Positions 49,121 to 58,095 of a DNA stretch of 64,000 bases are shown here, piece after piece. Numbering within the stretch: the first letter of the stretch is position 1; each line of letters begins with the position of its first letter. The notes under the pieces are model-generated. The model was not told the origin of the DNA and did not search any database. It worked only from the letters and a program-made list of their open reading frames with translations. The stretch covers positions 44,661 through 108,660 of the forward strand of contig JAFVFY010000003.1 in NCBI GenBank assembly GCA_017475265.1, in the 5' to 3' direction. The translations under genes were made by a program, and so were the position numbers. Source of the stretch: Prevotella sp. (lineage in GTDB: Bacteria; Bacteroidota; Bacteroidia; Bacteroidales; Bacteroidaceae).

Positions 49121-50285
49121 CTTCTTCTACTGGCCAAAAATCGGGTCTTTCGATATATGCTCCTTTGTATCTGACATCGAGCATGCTTTCAGTTGCCCAC
49201 GCCGTTCTCAACTTGCCGCCGGGTACCATTCTGTTGTCTTCCCATACACAGAGGTACTTGCCTTCGTTGACCATCTGTAGGCAATCGGCGTCGCTGGTGT
49301 CGTCGAACCAAGTACGGCGGTCTTCCTTTTGAGGACGGCGGATGGAGAAGTCTTCGGCATCCAGGAAGAACCTGTATTCTGTGGTGTTGAACGAACACCC
49401 TACAAATCCAATGACGTGCTTGCTGGACGTGAGGCAATGGATGTTGGTGGGCAGGGCAGAGGGTAGCGGAGTAAACAGGCCTCCCATCTCGGAACCTGCC
49501 TGACGCCTTGCAAGCTCATATTCGTACTCAGCCTTTGAGATGGCACGCTGATGCACCAGACCGCTATACTTATGAAACACACGTTCATTGCCACAGTCAA
49601 TGTCGTAGGACTTGAGTCGTTGGATGTGCTGACCTTCGTAATTCAGGCTCGCGCCGACCATGATGGTCCGGACTGTTGCGTCCTTCCATCCACACTTGGG
49701 AAACTGGTCGGGCTTATTGACAGCCTTCATTATCTCAACATCGAAATAGACGCGGGTGGTGTATTCGGGACGCACTTCCCAAGTCTCGTCGTATGTCCAC
49801 GAATAGTAATGAGTCTTGTCGGGCTCGAAGGGAGCATCGGGAGTGATGAGCACGTCGATGTTGCTTTCCGGAGTGTTCTGAACCCCTATTACTTCAGTTA
49901 TTCCCTCGGTGCGCAACGGCTTCTGAGGTTCAGATTCGTAGACCTCGCCATCGACCTCGATATGCAGGTAATACTCCACGTCAGGAGCGAGGAAGTCAAT
50001 CTGGCAGGAATAATTGTCATAGACATGCTTTGTCATGTATTCCGAGCCGTCGCTTCCACGCACGGAGACTTCCGCCCTCCTCACCATCTGGTATTTATCG
50101 GTAGAATTGAGGGGCTGGGTGCGCGACAGGATGAACGTGTTCTCTCCGGGATGTATCGTGCCTTCCACAACGAGCAAGTCGGTATCATCGATTGAAATGA
50201 CGGCTTCGTATTCTTCAATACAGCCCGACAGCATACATGCCATGAGGCATAGCACGGAATATAGTGTTTTTCTCAGTTCCATCAT
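49095..50285 (-). CDS. DUF4249 lipoprotein
   Basis: 396 residues. Starts MMELRKTLYSVLCLMACMLS with the lipobox LSGC (Cys22). EEYEAVISIDDTDLLVVEGT is the family opening, then beta-rich Ig-like blocks and a domain with PLPSALPTNIHCLTSSKHVI. DUF4249 genes usually sit next to a TonB-dependent receptor of the CarboxypepD/plug type, as here. The partner likely sits on the outer membrane. It starts 3 bp after the receptor stop. The acidic tail ends EEDDENNEDE. Confidence 0.83.
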   Translation of the reverse strand: MMELRKTLYSVLCLMACMLSGCIEEYEAVISIDDTDLLVVEGTIHPGENTFILSRTQPLNSTDKYQMVRRAEVSVRGSDGSEYMTKHVYDNYSCQIDFLAPDVEYYLHIEVDGEVYESEPQKPLRTEGITEVIGVQNTPESNIDVLITPDAPFEPDKTHYYSWTYDETWEVRPEYTTRVYFDVEIMKAVNKPDQFPKCGWKDATVRTIMVGASLNYEGQHIQRLKSYDIDCGNERVFHKYSGLVHQRAISKAEYEYELARRQAGSEMGGLFTPLPSALPTNIHCLTSSKHVIGFVGCSFNTTEYRFFLDAEDFSIRRPQKEDRRTWFDDTSDADCLQMVNEGKYLCVWEDNRMVPGGKLRTAWATESMLDVRYKGAYIERPDFWPVEEDDENNEDE

Positions 50286-50288
50286 ATC

Positions 50289-53200
50289 TTAGTTGAATCG
50301 AATATTAAGTGAAACGTATGGAATGGCGGTACCAAACACAGATATCTTATACCCCTTTATTTCCTCCTCCTCGGTAACATAATAGATGTTATAGGCATTT
50401 CTGCGAGCGAGGGCATTATATACTCCTATGGAGAACGACGTGTGTAGGAAGCTGGTGAGTTTATGGGTCGGCTCTATATTAAACGAAAGGTCCAGGCGCA
50501 TATAGTCGGGAATGCGGTATTTGTTGCGGTCTGTATAGTAGGGCATGTATCTCGAATTGCGCGAGTCATAATATTTTCCGGCAGGCAACGTCGTCGGACG
50601 TCCTGAGGCATAGTTGAAGTTGCTTGAGAAGCTGTATCTCTCGGTAAGCTTGAAGTTGAGCACGGCCTTGAAATCGTGAGGCCTGTCATATTCTGAGGGG
50701 TACCACTCACCATTGTTCAGGGGCATGGCCACCCGTTTGTCATCCTGACGGAGCAGGGAGCGCGAGAAAGTGTAGCTTATCCATCCGTTCAGCTTTCCTG
50801 TAGGTTTCTTCACCTGAAGCTCCAGACCATATGCTTGTCCCTTGGTAGAGATGACGTCGGTCTCAAGATTGTGGTTCATCAGCAGGACGGCAGAGCTGCG
50901 ATAGTTGAGATAATCGCTGAAATGCTTGTAGTAAACCTCTGCAGAGAACTCGTATTTTTTGCGGGCCGTCTCATAATAGATGCCGGCTGCCACCTGCCAG
51001 CCCTTCTGGGGCTTGATATTAAGGTCGGAAAGTTTCCAGATGTCCGTAGGCGACATGATGGAAGTGTTCGACACCTTGTGGATATACTGGCGCATCGTGT
51101 TGAAGCCGGCCTTCAAGGAAAGGTTTTCCTGCAGGGCATAGCGAGCCGACAAACGCAGCTCGGGAGCATGGTAGGTCTTGATAATACCGGTCTCAGGACG
51201 TGTCTCCAACAGCGTCCCCTCTGATGGCAGTTCACCGTCTTCATAATAATTCACGTCACGAGGACCCAGCGCATTGAACATGGAATAGCGCAAACCGACA
51301 GAAACGGACAGTTTCTCGGTGAGCGGGCACTCATAGTCGATATAAGCGGCGCTCTCCAGTGCCTTTTCTTTCTGTAGCTGGTCTGTCTGGATGAATGACT
51401 CCTCACCTACAGGCTCATACTTGCCCGCCTGCACATTGTAATGCTGCGTGGAGAGACCGTAAGAGAGGACTTGCTTCTCAGACAGGCGGTGGCGAATATG
51501 CAGCTTGGCCCACAGTTGGTCGATGCCGAAGCTCAACCGGCCTGCCATAGAGGGAACGTTCCTGTCCTCATTGAAATAGTCATAGTGGTCAAGTCCGGTT
51601 GATAGCGTGGCTGTTATCCGTTCATTGAGGATAGAGCGCCACTCTGCAGAGACGTTACGGTTCTGATAGCCATATTTGTCCAGCGAGCTGAACGAAAACC
51701 TGTCATTGCTCCAATAGCCATAGACCTTCAGGCGATGCATGCTGTTGAGCTTCCATGTCAGCCCCCCACCGAAATCATTGAAGTTGGCAATACCGTTCTT
51801 GTAGCCGCTATCCTCGGGCAACTGTTTGAGAATCCAGTCACTATAGGTGGTACGGCCATTCAACAGCAACGAGACATGCTCCTTGACGATAGGTATCTCA
51901 ATATTTGCCTTACTGGTAAGCACGCCAATACTTGCCGTACCTGTGAGCCTCTCCATATTTGCCTCCTTCGAGGTCACTTTCAGTACACTGCTTATCCTGC
52001 CACCATATTCTGCGGGAATACTGGACTTGAACAGCTCCACGTCCTCAACAGCATCTGAATTGAACGACGTGAACAGCCCGAAGAGATGCGACGGATTGTA
52101 AACCGTGCCTCCATTGAAAATGATAAGGTTCTGGTCTGTGGCACCCCCTCGCACATTATATCCGCTTGAGGCTTCGCCAACGGTAGTGACACCTGGCAGC
52201 GTGAGCACAATCTTCATAATATCCGACTCGCCAAAGGCCGACGGAATGTTCTTCAGTATCTGGGGCTTGAACTTCTCAGAACCTATCATCATGTTATCCA
52301 CAGCCGACTGACGACCACCGACAACGACAATCTCGGCAAGTTCCTGATCATCGGCAATGCTTGCCTTAGCTTTCTTCACGCCCGGCACTATATAGGTTCT
52401 CGTCTTTGTAGAAGCCATTTGGTTCTGCTGCTGGGGAACGGTCATTTGGACAGAATCACTATCAAGGACAGGAATACCCCGAAGAAGCCCTTCTTCCGAC
52501 CCAGGCACATGAGTAGCCTCCACAATCTGTTCATCATTAGCTTCTACCTCTTGAAAGTATCCACTCCCCTCTCCTTTCGGAGAGGGGTTGGGGGTGAGGT
52601 TTCCCCCCTCTCCCCTTGGAGAGGGGCCGGGGGTGAGGCCTTTCACCACTTCCGCAAGACTTCTCTCACGCTTGCTCTTTGAAAAGGAAAGACCATTCTT
52701 CCTCACAAACTGCCTGATTTGCTTTTTCTGTTCAGGAAAGAGCTTCGCCACATCCGAGGCACGCTTCACATGATGCTTTTCTCCGTCTGGGGTAATCAGC
52801 ATATAGTGCTCTTTGGTACTCAGCGTCTTCAGATATTTCTTTTCCCCGAAGATGGTATGTTCACCACTATAAGCCTTCCACACACTATGATAAAGACGAA
52901 TGTCATTAGTGCTGCCATCACAAAGCAGAGAGGCGAATCGAAAGCTGTCCTCTGGGTCATGCACATATCTGTGCCCATCCATCTCAAACCAGTCGACATG
53001 CTCCTGTTCAGGAACACAAAAGACATTTCCAACAGGAGAAAGAACAATAACGTTTTGCTTCAATTGGTCGAAACGCAGTTGCACATCCTCATAGACCACA
53101 CCATAATAGCTGATACGGCCATGATACATATTGGCATTATCTTTATAATATGGATTATCATACCACAACGATGATTGGTACTGTGGTTCAACAGCCCCCA

Positions 53201-53303
53201 CATACAGACGGGCAAAATCGGAAGCAGAGGAAAAATAATCCTGAGCTACAACATGCTGTACGACAATCATCATACAGACGAATATCAACGAATATTTTTT
53301 CAC
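50289..53303 (-). CDS. TonB-dependent outer-membrane receptor
   Basis: 1004 residues. The signal peptide MKKYSLIFVCMMIVVQHVVA ends before QDYFSSAS. The first ~330 residues are an N-terminal domain lacking an obvious CarboxypepD_reg repeat. The plug follows (VVVGGRQSAVDN, then NIPSAFGESDIMKIVLTLPG and YNVRGGATDQNLIIFNGGTV), then a beta-barrel ending in SLNIRFN with a terminal aromatic-polar pattern. A GC-rich repeat inserts LTPGPSPRGEGG and LTPNPSPKGEGS near residues 225-250. The operon partners are DUF4249 and the MG2/plug-like protein. There is no SusD partner, so the ligand is unknown. Confidence 0.9.
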   Translation of the reverse strand: MKKYSLIFVCMMIVVQHVVAQDYFSSASDFARLYVGAVEPQYQSSLWYDNPYYKDNANMYHGRISYYGVVYEDVQLRFDQLKQNVIVLSPVGNVFCVPEQEHVDWFEMDGHRYVHDPEDSFRFASLLCDGSTNDIRLYHSVWKAYSGEHTIFGEKKYLKTLSTKEHYMLITPDGEKHHVKRASDVAKLFPEQKKQIRQFVRKNGLSFSKSKRERSLAEVVKGLTPGPSPRGEGGNLTPNPSPKGEGSGYFQEVEANDEQIVEATHVPGSEEGLLRGIPVLDSDSVQMTVPQQQNQMASTKTRTYIVPGVKKAKASIADDQELAEIVVVGGRQSAVDNMMIGSEKFKPQILKNIPSAFGESDIMKIVLTLPGVTTVGEASSGYNVRGGATDQNLIIFNGGTVYNPSHLFGLFTSFNSDAVEDVELFKSSIPAEYGGRISSVLKVTSKEANMERLTGTASIGVLTSKANIEIPIVKEHVSLLLNGRTTYSDWILKQLPEDSGYKNGIANFNDFGGGLTWKLNSMHRLKVYGYWSNDRFSFSSLDKYGYQNRNVSAEWRSILNERITATLSTGLDHYDYFNEDRNVPSMAGRLSFGIDQLWAKLHIRHRLSEKQVLSYGLSTQHYNVQAGKYEPVGEESFIQTDQLQKEKALESAAYIDYECPLTEKLSVSVGLRYSMFNALGPRDVNYYEDGELPSEGTLLETRPETGIIKTYHAPELRLSARYALQENLSLKAGFNTMRQYIHKVSNTSIMSPTDIWKLSDLNIKPQKGWQVAAGIYYETARKKYEFSAEVYYKHFSDYLNYRSSAVLLMNHNLETDVISTKGQAYGLELQVKKPTGKLNGWISYTFSRSLLRQDDKRVAMPLNNGEWYPSEYDRPHDFKAVLNFKLTERYSFSSNFNYASGRPTTLPAGKYYDSRNSRYMPYYTDRNKYRIPDYMRLDLSFNIEPTHKLTSFLHTSFSIGVYNALARRNAYNIYYVTEEEEIKGYKISVFGTAIPYVSLNIRFN
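52563..52640. repeat. Intragenic tandem palindromic repeats in the TonB receptor
   Basis: Two direct copies with a 39-bp period. Hairpins CCCCTCTCC-TTTC-GGAGAGGGG (52566-52587) and CCCCTCTCC-CCTT-GGAGAGGGG (52605-52626) are each followed by a G-rich GGGGGTGAGG. They are translated in frame as two 13-residue units LTPxPSPxGEGxx in a non-barrel part of the receptor. Confidence 0.88.
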
Positions 53304-53503
53304 GTTGGGTTTATGTGCCTTTAATTTCCTTTTTTGTATATAACACGAAAAAATGGAAACCTTGCATGAAAAATGGAGTAATTTAATATAGTTTAACGTC
53401 CTGCGAAGTTATATATCGTCGAAATCATCGTTAATAACAATAGACGGCTCAGGCGCCATCGACGACGCCCAAAGCCAGCAAACCTTTAAATACAAACAAA
53501 GTT

Positions 53504-54196
53504 ATGAAAGAAAATCGTTTATTTTCAGCTGCACTCATCGCAGTAGGTTTGATTTGTTTGGGGTGGTTCATTAAGGCAGGCATCGACGACTTTGCCAACA
53601 AGGACCGCCATGTAACCGTTAAGGGCCTGGCCGAGCGCGAGGTCCCTGCCGACAAGGTGACGTGGAGCATCAGCACGAAGGTCACGGGCAACGACCTTCC
53701 AACGCTCTATGAAGGCCTCAACGTCCAGACGAGCAAGATTAAGAATTTCCTGACGCAGAACGGACTCGACGCGAAGGAAATCACCGTCAATCCGCCATCC
53801 ATCAGCGACCTCGAAGCTCGCGAGTGGGGCGAGAACAACAAGAACTTCCGCTACATCATCTCCACCACTATCACCGTAGCTACCAGCAAAGTGGAAGAGG
53901 TGAACAAAGCCATCTTCAAACAGGCCGAGTTGCTGAAGCAGGGTGTGGCCATTGAGAACAGCTTTTCCAATTACGAGTATGCCTCGTTCCAGCAGATGAA
54001 GCCAGAGATGATGTCCGAGGCTATCAAGAACGCCCAGAAGACAGCCGAGCAGTTCGCTGCAGCCAGCAACGCACGCCTTGGCGAAATACAGACCGCCGGC
54101 CAGGGGCAGTTCGAGATTGACGACCGCGACGAGAACACACCTTACATCAAGAAACTGCGCGTCGTCACCACCATCACCTACTCGCTGAAGGACTAG
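53504..54196 (+). CDS. SIMPL-domain periplasmic protein
   Basis: 230 residues. An N-terminal membrane anchor or signal ([20 protein letters not shown]) is followed by the SIMPL/DUF541 domain: [20 protein letters not shown] near 38-57, then [20 protein letters not shown], and the C-terminal [20 protein letters not shown]. Family members include BP26/OMP28 and the E. coli YggE stress protein; they form periplasmic oligomers of unclear function. The 200-bp gap before it has no clear promoter. Convergent with the DUF234 ATPase. Confidence 0.87.
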   Translation: MKENRLFSAALIAVGLICLGWFIKAGIDDFANKDRHVTVKGLAEREVPADKVTWSISTKVTGNDLPTLYEGLNVQTSKIKNFLTQNGLDAKEITVNPPSISDLEAREWGENNKNFRYIISTTITVATSKVEEVNKAIFKQAELLKQGVAIENSFSNYEYASFQQMKPEMMSEAIKNAQKTAEQFAAASNARLGEIQTAGQGQFEIDDRDENTPYIKKLRVVTTITYSLKD

Positions 54197-54236
54197 AACC
54201 GCTAACCCGTGTACCAGCGGGAACGTAGCCCTGTAC

Positions 54237-54300
54237 CCCGAAGAACGTATTTTCGCACCCTGAAGAACGTATCTTCAGACCCCGAAGAACGTATCTTCTC
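54237..54300. repeat. Three 22-bp tandem repeats
   Basis: Three copies of CCCGAAGAACGTATCTTC-like units with a 22-bp period (GAAGAACG at 54240, 54262 and 54284). Each contains the imperfect palindrome GAAGA-ACGTA-TCTTC. It lies just after the SIMPL gene stop and may be a binding site array or an mRNA 3' structure. Too few units and no spacer variation for a CRISPR. Confidence 0.8.
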
Positions 54301-54319
54301 CAGAGCATCCTGAGCCATG

Positions 54320-54362
54320 GGGACAGGCACTTGACCCAAGTCTGGGTCAATGTTCCTGTCCC
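54320..54362. terminator. Large hairpin between convergent genes
   Basis: A 19-nt arm starting GGGACAGGCAC (54320-54338) pairs with TGGGTCAATGTTCCTGTCCC (54343-54362) around an AGTC loop, with two imperfections. It lies between the convergent SIMPL and DUF234 genes, as expected of a bidirectional terminator. The GGGACAGG...CCTGTCCC arms also resemble REP-type elements spread by RAYT transposases; none is encoded here. Confidence 0.7.
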
Positions 54363-54416
54363 TATGACTCACCTTTTTCCGCACTTTTGCAACGTGAAAT
54401 CATTCAAACGTGACTA

Positions 54417-55850
54417 CTATACTGTCGGAGCGAATAGGTGGTCCATGGTCACCTCAGCCTGCACGATGCCTGAGTTGACAGAGGGCAGCACGCCGTAGGT
54501 GGTAATCATGGTGGGCAGTAGCGGGCGGCGGTTCTTGGTTTCCTGGTTGAAGATTGCCATGCGCATCCTCAGCTTGTCGGCATATTCGCGGGTGATGGTA
54601 TAGGGTTGGGTGGAGAATTTTGCCTCGCAGAGGTTTATCATGCGGTCGGCGCGGTCAATGAGAAGGTCAATCTGCGTGCCCGTGCTGTCGGCTGTCTTGC
54701 TGCTCCTCCAGCTGCTGGCATAGGTCTGGATGGCCGTCAGCCCAAGCCGCTGCTTGATTTGGTTCAGGTGTGTCAGACATATCAGCTCAAAGGAGAATCC
54801 CTGCCATGAGAGCACCTCTGCGCGGTTCACCTTGAACACCCAGTACGGCTCGCTCTGTGTACGCACTCCCTCTATGAATCGCAAATAAAATAATGTATAG
54901 AAGTCCTTCAGGCGGTAGATGATGCCTTTCTTCTTGCTGCCAAAGCGGCTGTAACCGATGATGAAGTCCGACGACTCAAGGTTTGCCAGCATGGTGGTGA
55001 GGCGCCGGCCCTGTATGCCTGTGCGGTCGAGCAGTTCCTGCCGTGTCATGCCGTCCTGACGTTCTGCCAGCAGCCTGACAAGCTGTATGTAGCTGTCGGC
55101 TCCTTGGAAGAGGGCACCGTAAAGTTCATCAAACTCTTTTGACAGCATCCCCCCTGCATGGAAGAAAAGCTGGTCAACATTCTGCGCAATGCTTTTCTGG
55201 TAGTCCAAAAGACTCAGATAGAAGGGTACCCCACCCATATACATGTAGCATTGCAGTATCTGGTAGCGATCCCAAAGGCAAGAATGGCTGCGCAGATACT
55301 GCTCGCACTCTGCCAGGCAGAATGGTCGCAGGTATATCTTCGATGTGATGCGGTTGTGCAGCCCGCCCTGGTTCTCCACCAGATGGTCTGTCATCCATGC
55401 CGTGGCCGAGCCGCACGCTATCAGGCAGATATCGTCGCGCTGCGCCGCCCAGCCATTCCAGAAGTCCTCCAAGGCCGCCACGAAGTCGGAACCCTCGGTG
55501 TCTATCCAAGGCATCTCGTCGATGAAAACCAGTTTGCGCCGCTTCCTGGGCTTTGCAGAGAGCAAGGTCTGTAAAGCCCGGAAAGCATCAAACCAATCGT
55601 TCAACTCTGGAGGGAAGGGCCACTTGCCATACTCTTGCAGTGTAACGGCAAATTTCCTCAATTGACGTTCTGCCTCCACCTTATGCATGCCTGTGAAATA
55701 GAAGTCGTATTTCCCTGCGAACATACTGTTGACGAGAAATGTCTTTCCTATGCGGCGTCGCCCGTAAACGATAACAAACTCAGAGCGGTTGGAACCATAG
55801 CATTTCCTCACCTCTGCCATCTCCTTCTCGCGGCCAATGATTTTCTCCAT
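54417..55850 (-). CDS. DUF234-type AAA ATPase with nuclease-like C-terminus
   Basis: 477 residues. MEKIIGREKEMAEVRKCYGS leads to Walker A GRRRIGKT at 30-37. Walker B is LVFIDEMPW near 107-115, and a conserved CGSATAWM follows near 146. A winged helix (MTRQELLDRTGIQGRRLTTM) sits near 270. The C-terminal domain has GTQIDLLIDR and INLCEAKFS near 415-440, i.e. D...ExK of a PD-(D/E)XK nuclease. These archaeal-type ATPases are patchily distributed, and their function is unproven. A promoter overlapped by a 15-bp inverted repeat lies upstream. Confidence 0.87.
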   Translation of the reverse strand: MEKIIGREKEMAEVRKCYGSNRSEFVIVYGRRRIGKTFLVNSMFAGKYDFYFTGMHKVEAERQLRKFAVTLQEYGKWPFPPELNDWFDAFRALQTLLSAKPRKRRKLVFIDEMPWIDTEGSDFVAALEDFWNGWAAQRDDICLIACGSATAWMTDHLVENQGGLHNRITSKIYLRPFCLAECEQYLRSHSCLWDRYQILQCYMYMGGVPFYLSLLDYQKSIAQNVDQLFFHAGGMLSKEFDELYGALFQGADSYIQLVRLLAERQDGMTRQELLDRTGIQGRRLTTMLANLESSDFIIGYSRFGSKKKGIIYRLKDFYTLFYLRFIEGVRTQSEPYWVFKVNRAEVLSWQGFSFELICLTHLNQIKQRLGLTAIQTYASSWRSSKTADSTGTQIDLLIDRADRMINLCEAKFSTQPYTITREYADKLRMRMAIFNQETKNRRPLLPTMITTYGVLPSVNSGIVQAEVTMDHLFAPTV

Positions 55851-55878
55851 AATCTGCCTGTTTTTCGATTTGTGGGTG

Positions 55879-55912
55879 CAAAGGTAAACAAAAATATCGA
55901 GATTTGGTCAAA
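55879..55912 (-). promoter_or_regulatory. Promoter of the DUF234 ATPase
   Basis: On the minus strand: TTTG (55909-55912), 22 nt, TACCTTTG (55879-55886), with the start codon at 55850. The -33 lies within the left arm of the inverted repeat at 55899-55941, so a bound repressor would block it. Confidence 0.6.
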
Positions 55913-55941
55913 ATTGAGGGGTAATTTTTTGACCAAATCTC
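55899..55941. repeat. 15-bp perfect inverted repeat (operator-like)
   Basis: GAGATTTGGTCAAAA (55899-55913) and its exact complement TTTTGACCAAATCTC (55927-55941), 13 nt apart. It overlaps the -33 box of the ATPase promoter. The AT-rich arms and position suit a dimeric repressor or autoregulation. Confidence 0.75.
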
Positions 55942-56195
55942 TGTTTTTTTTGTCGATTTGGTTTCTAATAAATAATTAAATTCGGGATTTGCGGATTCAA
56001 ACACAATGGTCTTGGTTCAGTTTCTCCAAGTACCAGATGTATGTTTTGACTGTACGGTTCCCCTTTCTTTCCGCCTCCTTGAACCAAGAACCTTCCTCGC
56101 CTTCGACGACAGCAGCCTGTATTACGACGTCACCACTGAGGAGGACAGGAGCGCGAAGGGAATAGAAATAGTTGAGTATAAATACTGAACCGCCC

Positions 56196-57797
56196 CTAAT
56201 TCTCCACCGCCCATTCGTCGAGCGTGCGGCTTTCAAGGTCGAAGTGAAGGCCCACCTTGACCACCTTCCTGCCCTCGGTGTGGTATGGCAGGGCGTAACC
56301 TTTCAGGTCAATCTGCTCCAACGCCTTTCGGGCCGACTCGTGCATTTTCAACTCGAAGATGTAGGTGGCTTGCGGCATGTAGACCACCATGTCTACCCGT
56401 CCGCCCTGACACTTTACCTGTGTGCGGGCATAGACGTTGAGCATATTGAAGATTAGGTAGAAGGTGTACTCGTAGAAACCCTCGGCCACGGTCACCTGCT
56501 CCAGCTTCTTTTTGAATCCCTCGACATAGGGCAGTCCGGCGAGGAAGGCCTGCATCTCGCGCAGGGCCAGGTCGAGGTCGCCCTTCTTCAAGGCACGCCA
56601 GAACTTCAGGGCAAAGCCCGTGCGCACATTGTTGCTATCCATGCCAATATACGTAGGCATTAGCCCTTCGACAAAGCCCGCCTGTACCTCTTGGTTGGGT
56701 ATGCCCAGGGTGTAGATGTATTCAAAGTCCACGCGTTCCCAGCTCTTGATGGTGAGGTAGCCACTCTGATAGAGCAGGGGCAATGCCGAGGTCATGGCCT
56801 CCGTGGGCTTGTCGAAGTCGTTGGAGGATGTCTCCATGTTGTCCAACGTGGTGATGTCGGTGTGATACTTCAGCATCTGCCGGATGAGGAATGAGGGTGT
56901 TCCGCTGTCGAACCAATAGGAACCCACCTCCTGATTGTCGAAGGCCTTGAACAAGCTGTAAGGATTATACACCTCTGGAGACTGGCGTGAAAAATGGTAT
57001 CCGTCGTACTTCTGCTTCAGCATAGTGTGCATCTCCTCAGGCGTAAACTCGTAGCTCTCGGCCAGCAGGGCGATGTCGGGTGCCAGCGTGGTGGTCAGCT
57101 CCTCCTCGGTGATACCGCAGAGGGCGGCATACTTGGGCAGCATCGAGATGTTGGTTATATTATTTATGGTTGAGAAGATGCTCAGCTGCGAGAACTTCGT
57201 GATGCCGGTGATGAAGCATCGCTTGATGAACGGCTCGAGCAGCTTCAGCGGCGAGTACAGTTCCTGTAGCACGGTGCGCTTCTCCTCAAGTAGCTTTTCT
57301 TCGTGCAGGCTGTTTAATATTGGCGCATCGTACTCGTCAATGATGATGACCACCTGCCGGTTAGTCTTTTTGAAAGCTCTGCGCACCATGCCTTCAAAGA
57401 GGCCACCGGGCGTTATCTCATCTGGCTCGCGCCCATATTCCTCGGTAAGTGGTCTCAATATGAGCATTAACTTGGCCGCCAACATCTCTGCCGATGGCAA
57501 ATCCTTGGCGCCACTCAGGTCAAAGTGGAGCACGGGGTACTGCTGCCAGTCCCACTCCAGCGTGTCGGCCTTCAGCCCTTTAAAGAGTTCCCTCTCCCCA
57601 GCAAAGAAGCTGTGGAGCGTCGATGCCAACAGGCTCTTGCCGAAACGACGAGGCCTGGCAAGGAACAGGAAGGGGTTGTTCTCGTTGGCCATCCGCCATA
57701 CGAGGTCGGTCTTGTCCACATACACGTAACCTTCACGCCTCAGACGCGAGAAGGTCTGTATGCCCACGGGATATTTGCGCTTGGGGTAGTCCATCAT
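56196..57797 (-). CDS. AAA-ATPase_like / PD-(D/E)XK nuclease superfamily protein (DUF1703 type)
   Basis: 533 residues; MDYPKRKYPVGIQTFSRLRR (57794) is the likely start. N-terminal AAA-ATPase_like domain: GYVYVDKTDLVWRM near 23, Walker A-like RPRRFGKSLL near 49-58 and Walker B VIIIDEYDAPI near 148-158. A sensor-like FITGITKFSQLSIFS follows near 193. The C-terminal PD-(D/E)XK module has GGRVDMVV and TYIFELKMHESARKALEQID near 460-490. The family is abundant and multi-copy in Prevotella and Bacteroides, with unknown function. Expressed from a TTTG-N20-TAATTTTG promoter divergent from the next gene. Confidence 0.9.
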   Translation of the reverse strand: MMDYPKRKYPVGIQTFSRLRREGYVYVDKTDLVWRMANENNPFLFLARPRRFGKSLLASTLHSFFAGERELFKGLKADTLEWDWQQYPVLHFDLSGAKDLPSAEMLAAKLMLILRPLTEEYGREPDEITPGGLFEGMVRRAFKKTNRQVVIIIDEYDAPILNSLHEEKLLEEKRTVLQELYSPLKLLEPFIKRCFITGITKFSQLSIFSTINNITNISMLPKYAALCGITEEELTTTLAPDIALLAESYEFTPEEMHTMLKQKYDGYHFSRQSPEVYNPYSLFKAFDNQEVGSYWFDSGTPSFLIRQMLKYHTDITTLDNMETSSNDFDKPTEAMTSALPLLYQSGYLTIKSWERVDFEYIYTLGIPNQEVQAGFVEGLMPTYIGMDSNNVRTGFALKFWRALKKGDLDLALREMQAFLAGLPYVEGFKKKLEQVTVAEGFYEYTFYLIFNMLNVYARTQVKCQGGRVDMVVYMPQATYIFELKMHESARKALEQIDLKGYALPYHTEGRKVVKVGLHFDLESRTLDEWAVEN

Positions 57798-57834
57798 AGT
57801 TTATAGAGAATAGTTTATAGTGAATTGTGCGCTG

Positions 57835-57866
57835 CAAAATTACGGAAAAAAGGCCAAACCGCCAAA
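57835..57866 (-). promoter_or_regulatory. Leftward promoter of the AAA-ATPase_like gene
   Basis: Minus strand TTTG (57863-57866), 20 nt, TAATTTTG (57835-57842): a full Bacteroidota consensus. The -33 is inside a GTTTGGCGGTT site. Confidence 0.7.
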
Positions 57867-58002
57867 CTTTTTCCCAAAAACGTTTGACGGTTCATAGACA
57901 AAACCTTCTTTTTCATTGCTTCAGCCATGTTTGGTGTCAATTCCTAAATAATGACAACTATGGTGGGAAAACTCTCTGGACGCTGAAATAACTGTCAAAA
58001 TG

Positions 58003-58034
58003 TTTGGCGGTTCGGAGAATTCTTCGTACCTTTG
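58003..58034 (+). promoter_or_regulatory. Rightward promoter of the secreted protein gene
   Basis: Plus strand TTTG (58003-58006), 20 nt, TACCTTTG (58027-58034), followed by CACAC: a full Bacteroidota consensus. Transcription would start near 58041, about 55 nt before the ATG at 58096. The -33 is inside a GTTTGGCGGTT site. Confidence 0.75.
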
Positions 58035-58095
58035 CACACAACAATTGGTGCATTAAACTAATAGGAACCAAAGAACTTAACCATTTGAATCAATA

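Larger units (their letters stand above)
55851..56195. other. Gap with operator, promoter and a possible gene remnant
   Basis: 345 bp between the two ATPase genes. The part to 55950 carries the promoter and inverted repeat described separately. The rest (about 55997-56190) shows one open minus-strand frame (FILNYFYSLRAPVLLSGDVV, ending KLNQDHCV) without a sensible start, since its only ATG lies inside the upstream ATPase gene. It may be the remnant of a lost gene. No RNA gene is seen. Confidence 0.45.
57798..58095. promoter_or_regulatory. Divergent control region with three GTTTGRCGGTT sites
   Basis: 298 bp between divergent genes. GTTTGGCGGTT occurs on the minus strand at 57857-57867 and on the plus strand at 58002-58012, each covering the -33 box of a promoter. 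GTTTGACGGTT lies at 57882-57892. A shared regulator acting on both promoters is a natural reading. No gene lies in the gap. Confidence 0.6.

Noticed and set aside
54237-54300. CRISPR array
   Set aside because: Only three 22-bp units that are contiguous with no unique spacers, and no cas genes in the window.
55997-56236. 79-aa gene between the two ATPase genes
   Set aside because: Its only ATG and first 14 codons lie inside the end of the upstream ATPase gene, and no motif is visible. Kept only as a possible remnant.
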